In this document: positions 1-8,150 of the stretch, piece after piece
How the letters are laid out: every line of letters begins with the position of its first letter
Numbering within the stretch: the first letter of the stretch is position 1
NCBI GenBank assembly: GCA_018970165.1
Contig: JAGWWZ010000011.1
Span: 1-47,647, forward strand
Direction of reading: 5' to 3'
From: Planctomycetota bacterium
Lineage (GTDB): Bacteria; Planctomycetota; Planctomycetia; Pirellulales; Pirellulaceae
Length of the DNA: 47,647 bases
Program-made: the position numbers and the translations under genes
The notes under the pieces: generated by a model
Told to the model about the DNA's origin: nothing
What the model saw: only the letters and a program-made list of their open reading frames with translations
The model's database searches: none

Positions 1-1087
1 AATGATCGAAAAAGCTCGGCAGGGCGAACGCCATCAGTTGGCGGTCAGTTTGTCGCGTCGCGATGGGAATACCGAAGACATCAAGCGATCCCATGAAACC
101 TACGATCCACTGCGCGATCCGGAGATGCGTCCGACTCCGTTCCAAGCCTATCTGCGGATACAAATCGGCTGTGATAAGTTTTGCACATACTGCATCGTGC
201 CGATGACTCGTGGTCCGGAACAAGGACGTCATCCCGAAGAGATCGTGGCCGAAGCAAAGGAGTTGGCTCGACAGGGTGCAAAAGAAATAACGCTGCTCGG
301 TCAGACTGTGAATTCGTATCGCTGGGTCGAAGGGGATCGAAGTACACGACTGGCAGATCTACTAGAGATGCTTCACCCGATCGAGGGGATTGAACGTATC
401 AAGTTTGTAACGAATTATCCGAAGGATATGACTCGCGAGTTGCTAGAAACGGTGCGAGATCTTCCGAAGTGTTCGCCGTATCTGCATGTTCCAGCCCAAA
501 GTGGTAGCGACACGATCTTGAAGCGGATGAAGCGCGGGTACACGACTGCGGATTACTACGCAATGATGGATCGGATCGGGGAGATCCTTCCCGATGCGGC
601 GGTTTCGAGCGATTTCATTGTGGGATTCTGCGGGGAGACTGAAGAAGAGTTCCAGATGACGGTCGAGATGGTGCGACGCTGCCGGTTCAAAAACAGTTTC
701 ATTTTCCAATACAGCGTCCGACCTGGGACGAAAGGGGCGGAGCTGTATGCGGACGATATTCCGAGCGAGGTCAAGCACCGCCGGAATCTGGAGTTGCTGG
801 AGGTGCAAAATCGAATTTCTCTGGAGGACAACCTCCGGTTTTTAGGGCACTCGGTAGAGGTGTTGGTCGAGGGGCCGAGCAAGTGGTCCCAGCGCAAAGG
901 GCAATCAGGTGAGTTGCGACAGATGACCGGCCGGACCCGATGCGATCGGATTGTGGTCTGGGATGGAAACATGCGTCAGACGGGGGAGTTGCTGCAGGTC
1001 CGGATCACCGACGTGTACGCCTTCACGATGATGGGGATGGTCGAGACGGTAGAACTCGCTCCTGATCTGGTTCAGTTGGCAACTTGA
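1..1087 (+). CDS. miaB: MiaB, tRNA-2-methylthio-N6-dimethylallyladenosine synthase (5' truncated by window edge)
   Basis: Radical SAM methylthiotransferase that adds the 2-methylthio group to N6-isopentenyl-A37 of tRNAs. Visible here are the radical-SAM cluster motif GCDKFCTYC (about residue 56 of the visible part), the segment KEITLLGQTVNSY that is typical of MiaB, and a C-terminal TRAM-like RNA-binding segment (roughly residues 285-350). The N-terminal MTTase domain with its second Fe-S cluster is missing because the reading frame is open at base 1; the first ATG in the window is internal. The family is usually about 440-480 aa and 361 codons are seen. The alternatives RimO or MtaB are less likely because of the LLGQ-VNSY signature. 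No terminator is evident directly after the stop. Confidence 0.93.
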   Translation, partial: MIEKARQGERHQLAVSLSRRDGNTEDIKRSHETYDPLRDPEMRPTPFQAYLRIQIGCDKFCTYCIVPMTRGPEQGRHPEEIVAEAKELARQGAKEITLLGQTVNSYRWVEGDRSTRLADLLEMLHPIEGIERIKFVTNYPKDMTRELLETVRDLPKCSPYLHVPAQSGSDTILKRMKRGYTTADYYAMMDRIGEILPDAAVSSDFIVGFCGETEEEFQMTVEMVRRCRFKNSFIFQYSVRPGTKGAELYADDIPSEVKHRRNLELLEVQNRISLEDNLRFLGHSVEVLVEGPSKWSQRKGQSGELRQMTGRTRCDRIVVWDGNMRQTGELLQVRITDVYAFTMMGMVETVELAPDLVQLAT

Positions 1088-1675
1088 GCCCTATCCGCTC
1101 CGATTTCATCGCTTTCAGGACCGGCACCTTGGGGCGATATCACTTCATTTCGTAATCTTGAATCGCGGAGCGCCACCCATCTTTGGACGCCGTGAGAGGG
1201 TCGGTAAAATCGTTAGAATCTGCATAGATGTCAAAGCCTTTCCGCTGAAACTCGCGCATTGCTCTAAATTACGCGAACGATCCATTTTTTCTGTTTCATT
1301 CTTTTTAACCAGTCGATTTATGTCGCCTGTTGGGAATTGGTTTCCCGATACGCCGAGTCTATCGCAGCGTGAGGCTGTTGCTCTGGTCTCGTCAAGAACG
1401 CCCTCGAAGCGATTCGAGGGGACGAGTCGCCCCTTGAGTGAAAGCTTGGTTGTCCGTCAGCCGCAACTGAACGGACAGCGAGGCCCAAGCACGAGGGCGT
1501 CCAGGGACGAGATTGACCTGAGCAATTTGTTGGCGGCCGGAATGCCGTCGAGAGACTTTACGTAATCGGGACTTAGTCCAAACAAGCGACAACGGAGTGA
1601 CGAGCAGCAGAGCGTCGCCTCGTTCGATACTAGTGTCCTGCGTGGTACTGCAAACGTCCTAGGGAGAATGGAACA
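1088..1675. other. Intergenic region / long leader before the YTV gene
   Basis: This 588-base stretch lies between the miaB stop and the YTV gene. An open frame at 1158-1565 (+) has no recognisable domain and unconvincing composition, so it is not called. The stretch holds a pyrimidine-rich patch near 1285-1312 and a perfect hairpin at 1401-1420. No confident promoter was seen. It may be a long untranslated leader. Confidence 0.5.
1401..1420 (+). repeat. Perfect 8-bp hairpin with GCGA tetraloop
   Basis: Arms CCCTCGAA and TTCGAGGG enclose GCGA, a GNRA-type tetraloop. It lies about 255 bases upstream of the YTV gene start. A second G4/C4 inverted repeat follows directly (about 1417-1433). No T-run follows, so it is not an intrinsic terminator. 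Candidate structured 5' leader element or RNA-stability hairpin (inference). Confidence 0.55.
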
Positions 1676-3340
1676 ATGAGAAAGCTTTTGGCTCTGCCAG
1701 CTCTTGCGGCCCTCGTGTCCGCATACGACGCTGGAGCTGTTCAAGCCGCGTTCGGCGGTGCGATCAGCTACGAGAACTGCGGCTGTAACGTCGTGGATCA
1801 GAGTGGTTCAGCGACGCACACCGTAATGAAAACGGTAAACAAAGTTGTTTACGAGCCTGAAACCGTAACTGGCAACAGGTTGGTCAACAAAGTTGTGTAC
1901 GAAGACAAACAAGTTCAGCGCGTTCGCTACGAACGCGAAACGCACGAGCATGATGTTCAGTACACGGTCAACGTACCTGTACGTGAAACACATCAAGGCG
2001 TGCGGAACTACACCGTTCGTCGGCCTGTCTATGAAACTCGAACCAAGCAAGTGACCTACAACGTCATGAAGCCGGTTTACGAGAGCCATGAGAAGGTCGT
2101 GAACTACACAGTGATGGTTCCTGTCCGCGAGACCCACGAGAAGGTTGTGAACTACACCGTTCGCACTCCTGTTCGTGAAACACGGACCAAGACCGTCAAC
2201 TACACGGTGGTGACCCCTGTTCGTGAAACACACGAAAAGGTCGTCAACTACACCGTCATGAACCGAGTGATGGAAGCCCGCGAGCGAGTTGTCAACTACA
2301 CCGTCATGGTGCCAGTGACAGAAACCCGTGAGCGAACCGTCAACTACTCCGTTACCAAGCCGGTCAACTACACCAAGACCGTTACGGTCCGCGGTGGCAG
2401 CTGGCAAAACGTTGAGGAAGAAGTTCCTGGCCCAATGGTTCGTCGAACTGTTCGCGAACCAGGCACTTGGACCTTCGACCCAGCAACCTGCCGGAATGTA
2501 TACTGCCCAGGCGAAAGCCGGGTGGAATGCATCCAATGCCCACCGAAGAAGGTTTGCAAGCGAGTTTGGGTTCCAACCTGCGAAGAAAAGACCATCAACT
2601 GTGTCAAGTATGAAACCGAATGCTTGACCAAGGTTGTTCCATACACCGTCACCAAGTGCGTACCTGAGTGCCGCTCCAAGACGGTGACCTACAACGTTTG
2701 CAAGCTGGTTCCTGAGTGCCGCCAAAAGACGGTTACTTACACCACCTGCAAGATGGTTCGTGAGTGCCGATCCAAGGAAGTTACCTACACGGTATGCAAC
2801 TGGGTCTGCGAGCAGAAGAGCAAGGTTTGCACCTACACCACCTGCAAGCTGGTTCCAGAGTGCCGTCAAAAGACCGTTTGCTACAAGACCTGCAAAATGG
2901 TTTGCGAGCAACGAGTCAAAGATGTGTGCTACACGGTTTGCAACTGGGTCTGCGAACAAAAGAGCTGCCCATATACCTACACGACCTGCAAGATCGTGAA
3001 GGAATGCCGAACCAAGAAGGTATGTCACACCGTCTGCAAGCCAGTTCACTACTGCGAAACCATCAAGGTTGCCAAGTGCGTGAAGGTTTGCGAACCATAC
3101 ACCTACACCCGATGTGTTGCTAAGGTTGTCTGCGAACAGGTTCCAGTCAACGTATGCGATCCATGTGCAGGTGCTGGTATCGGTGCAGGCAACGGTTGGG
3201 CTCCTCGAAACGGTCTGTTCAACGGTCGGCTTCGCAATTGGCTCCGCGGTCTGCGTTGCCACGGCGGATGCCACGGTGGAGCAGGCTGTGGATCAAGCTG
3301 CGACAGCTGCGGTTCGGTTGAACCGACCTGCGGTTGCTAG
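1676..3340 (+). CDS. Cysteine-rich YTV-repeat protein, secreted/cell-wall type
   Basis: Starts with a signal peptide (MRKLLALPALAALVSA..., likely cut near AVQA). The rest is built from about 20-residue repeats of the form NYTVMVPVRETHEKV, matching the planctomycete YTV domain known from the cell-wall proteome of Rhodopirellula. Residues about 45-235 carry roughly nine repeats without cysteine. After a spacer (about 240-310, with CRNVYCPGESRVECIQCPP) the repeats resume in a form with paired cysteines (TYTTCKLVPECRQKTV), about ten times. The C-terminus is Gly/Cys rich (GGCHGGAGCGSSCDSCG). The ATG has a good ribosome-binding site (AGGGAG at 1661-1666) and an intrinsic terminator follows, so it is probably expressed alone. 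Likely disulfide-crosslinked envelope protein. A long antisense open frame is an artefact of the repeats. Confidence 0.9.
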   Translation: MRKLLALPALAALVSAYDAGAVQAAFGGAISYENCGCNVVDQSGSATHTVMKTVNKVVYEPETVTGNRLVNKVVYEDKQVQRVRYERETHEHDVQYTVNVPVRETHQGVRNYTVRRPVYETRTKQVTYNVMKPVYESHEKVVNYTVMVPVRETHEKVVNYTVRTPVRETRTKTVNYTVVTPVRETHEKVVNYTVMNRVMEARERVVNYTVMVPVTETRERTVNYSVTKPVNYTKTVTVRGGSWQNVEEEVPGPMVRRTVREPGTWTFDPATCRNVYCPGESRVECIQCPPKKVCKRVWVPTCEEKTINCVKYETECLTKVVPYTVTKCVPECRSKTVTYNVCKLVPECRQKTVTYTTCKMVRECRSKEVTYTVCNWVCEQKSKVCTYTTCKLVPECRQKTVCYKTCKMVCEQRVKDVCYTVCNWVCEQKSCPYTYTTCKIVKECRTKKVCHTVCKPVHYCETIKVAKCVKVCEPYTYTRCVAKVVCEQVPVNVCDPCAGAGIGAGNGWAPRNGLFNGRLRNWLRGLRCHGGCHGGAGCGSSCDSCGSVEPTCGC

Positions 3341-3372
3341 TCGATCGATCCCGATCTAGTTCGATAACAATC

Positions 3373-3409
3373 AAACGGCTGGCGTCTACGAGATGTCAGC
3401 CGTTTTTTT
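3373..3409 (+). terminator. Strong intrinsic terminator after the YTV gene
   Basis: AAACGGCTG pairs perfectly with CAGCCGTTT. Six further inner pairs (two G-T) lead to an ACG loop, giving a stem of about 15 bp, followed by seven T residues. Located 32 bases after the stop codon. Confidence 0.93.
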
Positions 3410-3466
3410 ATTTACGGTTGAACTGAGGCAAGTGGGATCAATGGTCACATCGGCTGACACGCCCAA

Positions 3467-3513
3467 AGGCTCCCCAGTGGCCTTGTGCAACTGCTGGCAA
3501 AGCTTTCTTGGCG
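3467..3513 (+). repeat. Dispersed repeat copy related to the 12.7-12.85 kb hairpins
   Basis: Bases 3467-3488 are identical to 12744-12765. After the shared CCTTGTGC loop the sequence instead follows the right side of the hairpin at 12815-12841 (CAAC, then a few differing bases, then GGCAAAGCTT). The arms therefore no longer pair well. It sits between the YTV terminator and the fliG-like gene, in the probable promoter/leader area of the flagellar operon. Confidence 0.7.
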
Positions 3514-3646
3514 GAAGAAGCTGATTCACCAGGTGGCATAGGTGTGCTAGCGAAACCTTGCCGGATTCATCTGGACTTGGCCCCGTGCCAACAGGTACAA
3601 CCCGACGGTTAATGCTGACCGACTTTCTGTTTCCGGGTTCGACGAG

Positions 3647-4909
3647 ATGGCTAGCGAAGGGGATCCAAAAATTCGCCGTATTGCGATCGTGCTGCAAAGC
3701 ATGGACGCGGATACTGTCCGAAAACTGCTTTCCCAATTTCCGGAGGACGTTTCGCGTGCGATACGCCGGGCATTCTCCAGCTTGGGTACGGTCACTCCGG
3801 CCGAGAGAACCGCGGCCGCCCAGGAACTGCAAAGCCTGTTTGGCAAACCTGCGAACACGAGCCCCGATATGGCACCTGCGGTTCAGGTCCTCGATCACGG
3901 GAGAAAGATTCAGGATACCGTTCAATTATCTCCCGAGGCGAGGAACTCGGCCTCCGATTACCCCTCGTCGGTTTCTGCATCTCTTGGAACGACATCGACT
4001 TCAGATCCGAATTCGAAATCGGGACTTCGCTCATGGTTAAGTGTGCCACCCGCGACACTGGCTGAGATTCTACAGGGGGAGAGGCCGAGCGTTGTTGCGG
4101 CGGTCCTTCATGAGTTGCCTGTCGTGATGGCGACCTCGGTGTTGCAGCTTCTTCCAATTCCATCTGCATCGGAAGCGATGGCTGCGATGCCTCATCTGCA
4201 TCGCAACGACCCTTCGTTTATGAACGAGATTCTCGATCAAATCTGGTCGAAGTCCGAGGACGAACTTCGCAACAGTCAGAAGACCCATCTGGGTATGGAA
4301 AAATTGAGGGCGATCCTGGCTCAGGCTCCTGAGGATCACAAGTATCTTTGGACCGCTGCGTTGGGGAATATCGATCCGAAGCTACCTTCGGCCTTGGGAT
4401 GGGGCCGATCGTCATCTGGCAGCGATCCATCGGCGATGATGCCAACCCCCACACCACCAACACTGAAGCTTTACACACCGCCTGAACCGGAGCAGCCTTC
4501 GGTTCCCTCTCCCCCATCAACCATCGCACCGACCCCTGAAACCCAAACTCAGGATTCCCCCGTAAAGGCCCCCTATCAATCGATTCAGGATTTGATGAAG
4601 CTCGCGGACGCAGACTTCGTTTCGGTGATCTATTCCGTGGAACCGGCAACCGTATTGCTTGCGCTGGCTGGTGTCGAGCGGGATTTCCTCAAACGGTTCG
4701 AACGGATGATGCCTAAAAAAGACTTGTATCGCTTTCGGCAGCGCCTCAATCGCTTGAACGATGTAACCCTACGCCAGATCGATCAAGCCCATTTCGAAAT
4801 CTTGGAACGAGCGAACACACTGTTTTCTCAGGGGCAAATCGATTCGCAGAGCCAGGACGATTCTGAAGGACGACTCAGTAACACAAACTCCTTTTCGGAA
4901 GCAGCGTAA
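3647..4909 (+). CDS. fliG: FliG-like flagellar motor switch protein (divergent)
   Basis: First gene of a flagellar operon. Three FliG-like parts are visible: an N-terminal domain (residues about 5-65, IRRIAIVLQSMDADTVRKLL), a middle domain (about 130-260, ATLAEILQGERPSVVAAVLHEL) and a C-terminal domain (about 310-400, IQDLMKLADADFVSVIYSV). At 420 aa it is longer than the usual 330-350 aa, because of linkers, notably a Pro/Thr/Ser-rich one at about residues 260-305. In the C-terminal torque helix, hand alignment to E. coli FliG gives K264 to A341, R281 to K358, D288/D289 to Q365/R366 and R297 to T374, so most torque charges are absent. The EHPQ-type middle motif is also altered. fliH follows after 12 bases. 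The call rests on domain pattern plus context. Confidence 0.8.
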   Translation: MASEGDPKIRRIAIVLQSMDADTVRKLLSQFPEDVSRAIRRAFSSLGTVTPAERTAAAQELQSLFGKPANTSPDMAPAVQVLDHGRKIQDTVQLSPEARNSASDYPSSVSASLGTTSTSDPNSKSGLRSWLSVPPATLAEILQGERPSVVAAVLHELPVVMATSVLQLLPIPSASEAMAAMPHLHRNDPSFMNEILDQIWSKSEDELRNSQKTHLGMEKLRAILAQAPEDHKYLWTAALGNIDPKLPSALGWGRSSSGSDPSAMMPTPTPPTLKLYTPPEPEQPSVPSPPSTIAPTPETQTQDSPVKAPYQSIQDLMKLADADFVSVIYSVEPATVLLALAGVERDFLKRFERMMPKKDLYRFRQRLNRLNDVTLRQIDQAHFEILERANTLFSQGQIDSQSQDDSEGRLSNTNSFSEAA

Positions 4910-4921
4910 CACACGCTCACT

Positions 4922-5596
4922 ATGGCCACAGTACTTAAGTCTCGGCAACTACAGGACGGATTGAACACGGCGCAAGCGGAGGTGTTCAACTGGGAAGACG
5001 TAGCAGGCAGGGCCAATCACTACCTGGAATCGATCAAAGCAGAAGCCCGTTTGATGCTCGAGAACTGTGCGAAGGAATGTGATGCGCTTCGCGAGAAAGC
5101 CCGACATGAGGGGATGAATGCGGGGGAGGCCCATGTGGAACGCATGGCAGAACAGCTTGCGACAAAGTTGGCCGCAGAAAAAGTGCAACACGCAGCCCAG
5201 TCTATTCAGCAAATCTGCAACGATCTCGAAGAGGCCACCCAGCAATGGCTTAGGGAATGGCAACACGAAACGGTGGCGATCGCGATCGGAATCGCCGAGA
5301 AACTAGTCGCTCGTCAAATCGAAAGCGATCCATCGATACTTTTGAAGTGGATTGAGGACACGGTACGATTAATCCACTCTCAACGAAAAATTACCATTCG
5401 CCTCCATTCGGAGGATGCTATGATTCTTTCGGGCCCCCTCTCGGAGATGCTGGAATCCACTCTTCCCAACACCGAGATTCAATTGATTGACGATCCATCG
5501 GTAGGTCGTTTTGGAGCGGTTATACAGACCGCCGAAACCACGATCGATCGCTCCTTGGCCGTACAGATGAAACGCTTGGAACAGGAGCTTCGATGA
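4922..5596 (+). CDS. fliH: FliH-like flagellar export regulator
   Basis: 224 aa, matching the FliH/YscL family: an alpha-helical, charged N-terminal half (residues about 25-120, coiled-coil like) and a C-terminal domain with AIAIGIAEKLVARQIESDP and DDPSVGRFGAVIQTAETTID, the typical FliH C-terminal pattern. FliH binds the FliI ATPase and links it to the export gate. Its stop overlaps the fliI start by four bases (ATGA), implying translational coupling with its partner. Confidence 0.88.
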   Translation: MATVLKSRQLQDGLNTAQAEVFNWEDVAGRANHYLESIKAEARLMLENCAKECDALREKARHEGMNAGEAHVERMAEQLATKLAAEKVQHAAQSIQQICNDLEEATQQWLREWQHETVAIAIGIAEKLVARQIESDPSILLKWIEDTVRLIHSQRKITIRLHSEDAMILSGPLSEMLESTLPNTEIQLIDDPSVGRFGAVIQTAETTIDRSLAVQMKRLEQELR

Positions 5597-7023
5597 TTCC
5601 TGAGAACGCGGGCGGGACAAGCAATCGCACCGAAACTTTGTTGCGGTCATTCCCAAGTATTCCTCAAAGTCGTCAATGGAGCGGCACGCTTCAGCGCGTC
5701 CTGCCCTCAGCGATCTTCGGCAAGGTACGAAGCATCCGCGGCACAACGATTGTGGTCGATGGCCTCCCAGTCCCAGTAGGTGCAGTGGTGAAGATCCATC
5801 GACCAAACAACGAGCCGCTCGAGGGCGAGGTGATCGGGTTCGATGCTGGCAAGACATTGGTCGCTCCCCTGGACAACATCGACGGGGTGAGTTCTGGTGA
5901 GCAAGTCGAATTGTATCGTTCGTTTCGATCTGTGCCCGTGAGTCAAGAGATCGTAGGCCGTGTGGTCGACGCTGTTGGTCAACCGATCGATGATGGCCCT
6001 TCTCTGCCGATGGGGTGGCGCATTCCCGTCGATGCTCAACCTGTCCCTGCCCTCTCCCGACCTCCGATCGATACAGTACTCCCAACCCGTGTGCGAGCCA
6101 TCGATGCCATGCTGACCGTGGGCAAGGGGCAACGATTGGGGATCTTCGCAGGATCGGGCGTAGGCAAAAGCACTCTTTTGGGAATGCTCGCCCGGGGCAC
6201 TGAGGCAGATCATGTGGTCATCGCACTGATCGGCGAACGAGGTCGCGAGGTACGCGAGTTCCTCGAACGCGATCTCGGTGAGAGTGGTAGAGCGCGATGC
6301 ACCACGGTGGTAGCCACTAGCGATCAACCGGCACCTAAGCGTATCCTGGCAGCTAAGACCGCGACTGCGATCGCGGAAGCTCTCCGAGATCAAGGCAAAT
6401 CGGTGCTATTGCTCATGGATTCGGTAACTCGATTCGCCATGGCACAGCGGGAAATTGGATTGGCTGCTGGCGAGGTCCCGACAACGCGGGGTTATCCACC
6501 CAGTGTGTTCTCCCTCTTGCCGCAATTGGTTGAACGTTCAGGTCGGTCGCAACGCGGCAGTATCACGGCCTTTTACACAGTGCTCGTCGAAGGTGACGAT
6601 CCGAACGAACCGATCAGCGATGCTCTGCGTGGCTTGCTCGACGGACACATTCACCTATCCCGTTCCGTGGCTGCTCGCGGCAGATATCCGGCGATTGATA
6701 TCCTTCCAAGTTTGAGCCGTTTGCAATACCAGTTAGTTTCACCCCAGTTGCGGGCCGCCACCGAAGCGATTCGAAGCTCGATGGCGATCTATCGAGACAA
6801 CGAGGATTTGATCCAAATCGGTGCCTACCCGCGGGGCAGTAGTCCGCAAATCGACTGGGCGATTCAACAACGCCCCTTGATCGAGAGTTTTCTCAGTCAA
6901 GAACGTGAAACACTTGTCCCTTGGGAAATCACCACCACGCAACTGATGCAGATCGGGCAGGCCGCCCCCGCAACTAGTCCACCACCGAACCCAACGCCTA
7001 ATCCGATCAATCGCGCCCCATGA
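5593..7023 (+). CDS. fliI: FliI, flagellum-specific export ATPase
   Basis: 476 aa, a normal FliI length. F1-beta-like ATPase that energises unfolding and delivery of flagellar substrates to the type III export gate. Visible: an N-terminal beta-barrel (about 20-95), the Walker A motif GIFAGSGVGKST (about residue 182), ALIGERGREVREFLERDL, Walker B LLLMDSVTRFAMAQREIGLA, and RGYPPSVFSLLPQLVERSG, all highly typical of FliI/YscN ATPases. The C-terminus ends in a Pro/Asn-rich tail. It overlaps fliH and fliJ by four bases on each side, the classic fliHIJ arrangement. Confidence 0.97.
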   Translation: MIPENAGGTSNRTETLLRSFPSIPQSRQWSGTLQRVLPSAIFGKVRSIRGTTIVVDGLPVPVGAVVKIHRPNNEPLEGEVIGFDAGKTLVAPLDNIDGVSSGEQVELYRSFRSVPVSQEIVGRVVDAVGQPIDDGPSLPMGWRIPVDAQPVPALSRPPIDTVLPTRVRAIDAMLTVGKGQRLGIFAGSGVGKSTLLGMLARGTEADHVVIALIGERGREVREFLERDLGESGRARCTTVVATSDQPAPKRILAAKTATAIAEALRDQGKSVLLLMDSVTRFAMAQREIGLAAGEVPTTRGYPPSVFSLLPQLVERSGRSQRGSITAFYTVLVEGDDPNEPISDALRGLLDGHIHLSRSVAARGRYPAIDILPSLSRLQYQLVSPQLRAATEAIRSSMAIYRDNEDLIQIGAYPRGSSPQIDWAIQQRPLIESFLSQERETLVPWEITTTQLMQIGQAAPATSPPPNPTPNPINRAP

Positions 7024-7472
7024 GCCAACCCTTTCGACTCAAAAGTGTTTTGAAGATACGTCGTCGTGAACGCGATCAAGCGGGCAAAGACGTCTCCGAT
7101 GCAAACACAGCAATCGCAGTCTTGGATTCCAAACTCTCCGAAATCGAACTCGAAGAAAGAAGTATGGAATCGCTCCGGAGGCAATTCAGTTCGGGCGCAG
7201 TCATGCTCTCCCAAATCCTCGATGCCGAACGATATCAACTCGTCTTGGCAGCTCAACGAGAACATATCCTGCGAGATCGGTCCCTTCTCCATCAAGAATT
7301 GCAACGACGCCAAGCGAAGCTCGTGGTCAAACAACAGGCGGTTAAGGTTCTGGAGAAACTGGAACAAACGCATCACGAACGCGTTGCTGAAGCTCAACTT
7401 CGCCGCGAGCAAGTCGTCTTGGACGAATGGTCACAAGTACAAACCTCCATAGCGATCCAGGGTGAAACATGA
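7020..7472 (+). CDS. fliJ: FliJ-like export chaperone
   Basis: 150 aa, almost wholly alpha-helical coiled coil starting FRLKSVLKIRRRERDQAGKDV, which matches the FliJ N-terminus (an LxxVLxxR-type opening). FliJ forms the central stalk of the FliI hexamer and escorts export chaperones. Sequence conservation in this family is low; length, helical character and position directly after fliI (4-base overlap) support the call. The stop overlaps the next start (ATGA). Confidence 0.85.
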   Translation: MSQPFRLKSVLKIRRRERDQAGKDVSDANTAIAVLDSKLSEIELEERSMESLRRQFSSGAVMLSQILDAERYQLVLAAQREHILRDRSLLHQELQRRQAKLVVKQQAVKVLEKLEQTHHERVAEAQLRREQVVLDEWSQVQTSIAIQGET

Positions 7473-8134
7473 TTCGAAAAATCGTCGACCTATTCCTGTG
7501 GTTCTGTGTTGCATCCATCCTCGCGCAACTCGCCGTACTTACCGTCGCCGCAGTCAAAGGAAACATCAATGACAAGACGATGGCCCGGGTTCTGGCTGCG
7601 CTCAATGGTGTCGATATCCAAGGTGAACGACTGCAGCGGATTTTGATCAAGTCGCGAGAGGTCCCTGTCCCCACCTACGAGGACGTACTCGACGCAAAAG
7701 TAAAGTCCAGTCTGGAACTCGATAGTCGACAGGAAGCTCTCGATCGCCTTCAGCGACAAATCACCGATCGCGAGCGGTCTCTAAGAGAGGAAATCAATCG
7801 ACTCGAAACAACCCGAAAAGACTTCCAGCAAGAACTCGATCGCATCAAGAAGGGAACGCAGGCAGAAAACTTGAGCGAAATCAGAAAGATCCTGGAGAAT
7901 CTTGCGCCAGAACAGGCCAAAGAACAGGTTCTGCTAATGTTGAAAAATAATCAGAAGAAAGACGTTGTACTGATTATAAAAGCTTTGCCGCCCGATAAAC
8001 AGAAAAAGCTCTTGGCCGAATTCACTAACCAACCGGATCAGCAGCAACTAAACGAAATCCTCCAAGAACTCAAAAACACTGCTCCCATCGATCAAGCTGT
8101 TGACAAAGCGGGACAAGGGCTAGCGGGTAATTGA
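7469..8134 (+). CDS. Membrane-anchored coiled-coil protein of the flagellar operon, MotE-like
   Basis: 221 aa with one N-terminal membrane segment (about residues 7-30, LFLWFCVASILAQLAVLTVAAV), a long charged coiled coil (about 80-135) and a C-terminal segment EQAKEQVLLMLKNNQKKDVVLIIKALPPDKQKKLLAEF that resembles the MgtE-N/FliG-N type helical module found in MotE-like proteins. Encoded between fliJ and fliK with a 4-base overlap to fliJ. Probably a periplasmic or basal-body-associated structural factor; the exact role is unknown. Alternative: an uncharacterised planctomycete flagellar protein. Confidence 0.7.
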   Translation: MIRKIVDLFLWFCVASILAQLAVLTVAAVKGNINDKTMARVLAALNGVDIQGERLQRILIKSREVPVPTYEDVLDAKVKSSLELDSRQEALDRLQRQITDRERSLREEINRLETTRKDFQQELDRIKKGTQAENLSEIRKILENLAPEQAKEQVLLMLKNNQKKDVVLIIKALPPDKQKKLLAEFTNQPDQQQLNEILQELKNTAPIDQAVDKAGQGLAGN

Positions 8135-8150
8135 GGTCCGGACTCGTTGA

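Noticed and set aside
1158-1565. 135-aa open frame in the miaB-YTV gap
   Set aside because: No recognisable domain, odd composition, runs through the 1401-1420 hairpin and has no ribosome-binding site.
1808-3274. 488-aa open frame antisense to the YTV gene
   Set aside because: Its length follows from the repetitive codon pattern of the YTV gene; no signal, domain or ribosome-binding site. It is a shadow frame.
3520-3560. Possible sigma-54 promoter (TGGCAT...TGC) before the fliG-like gene
   Set aside because: The GG to GC spacing is nine, not ten bases, and the flanking consensus is poor.
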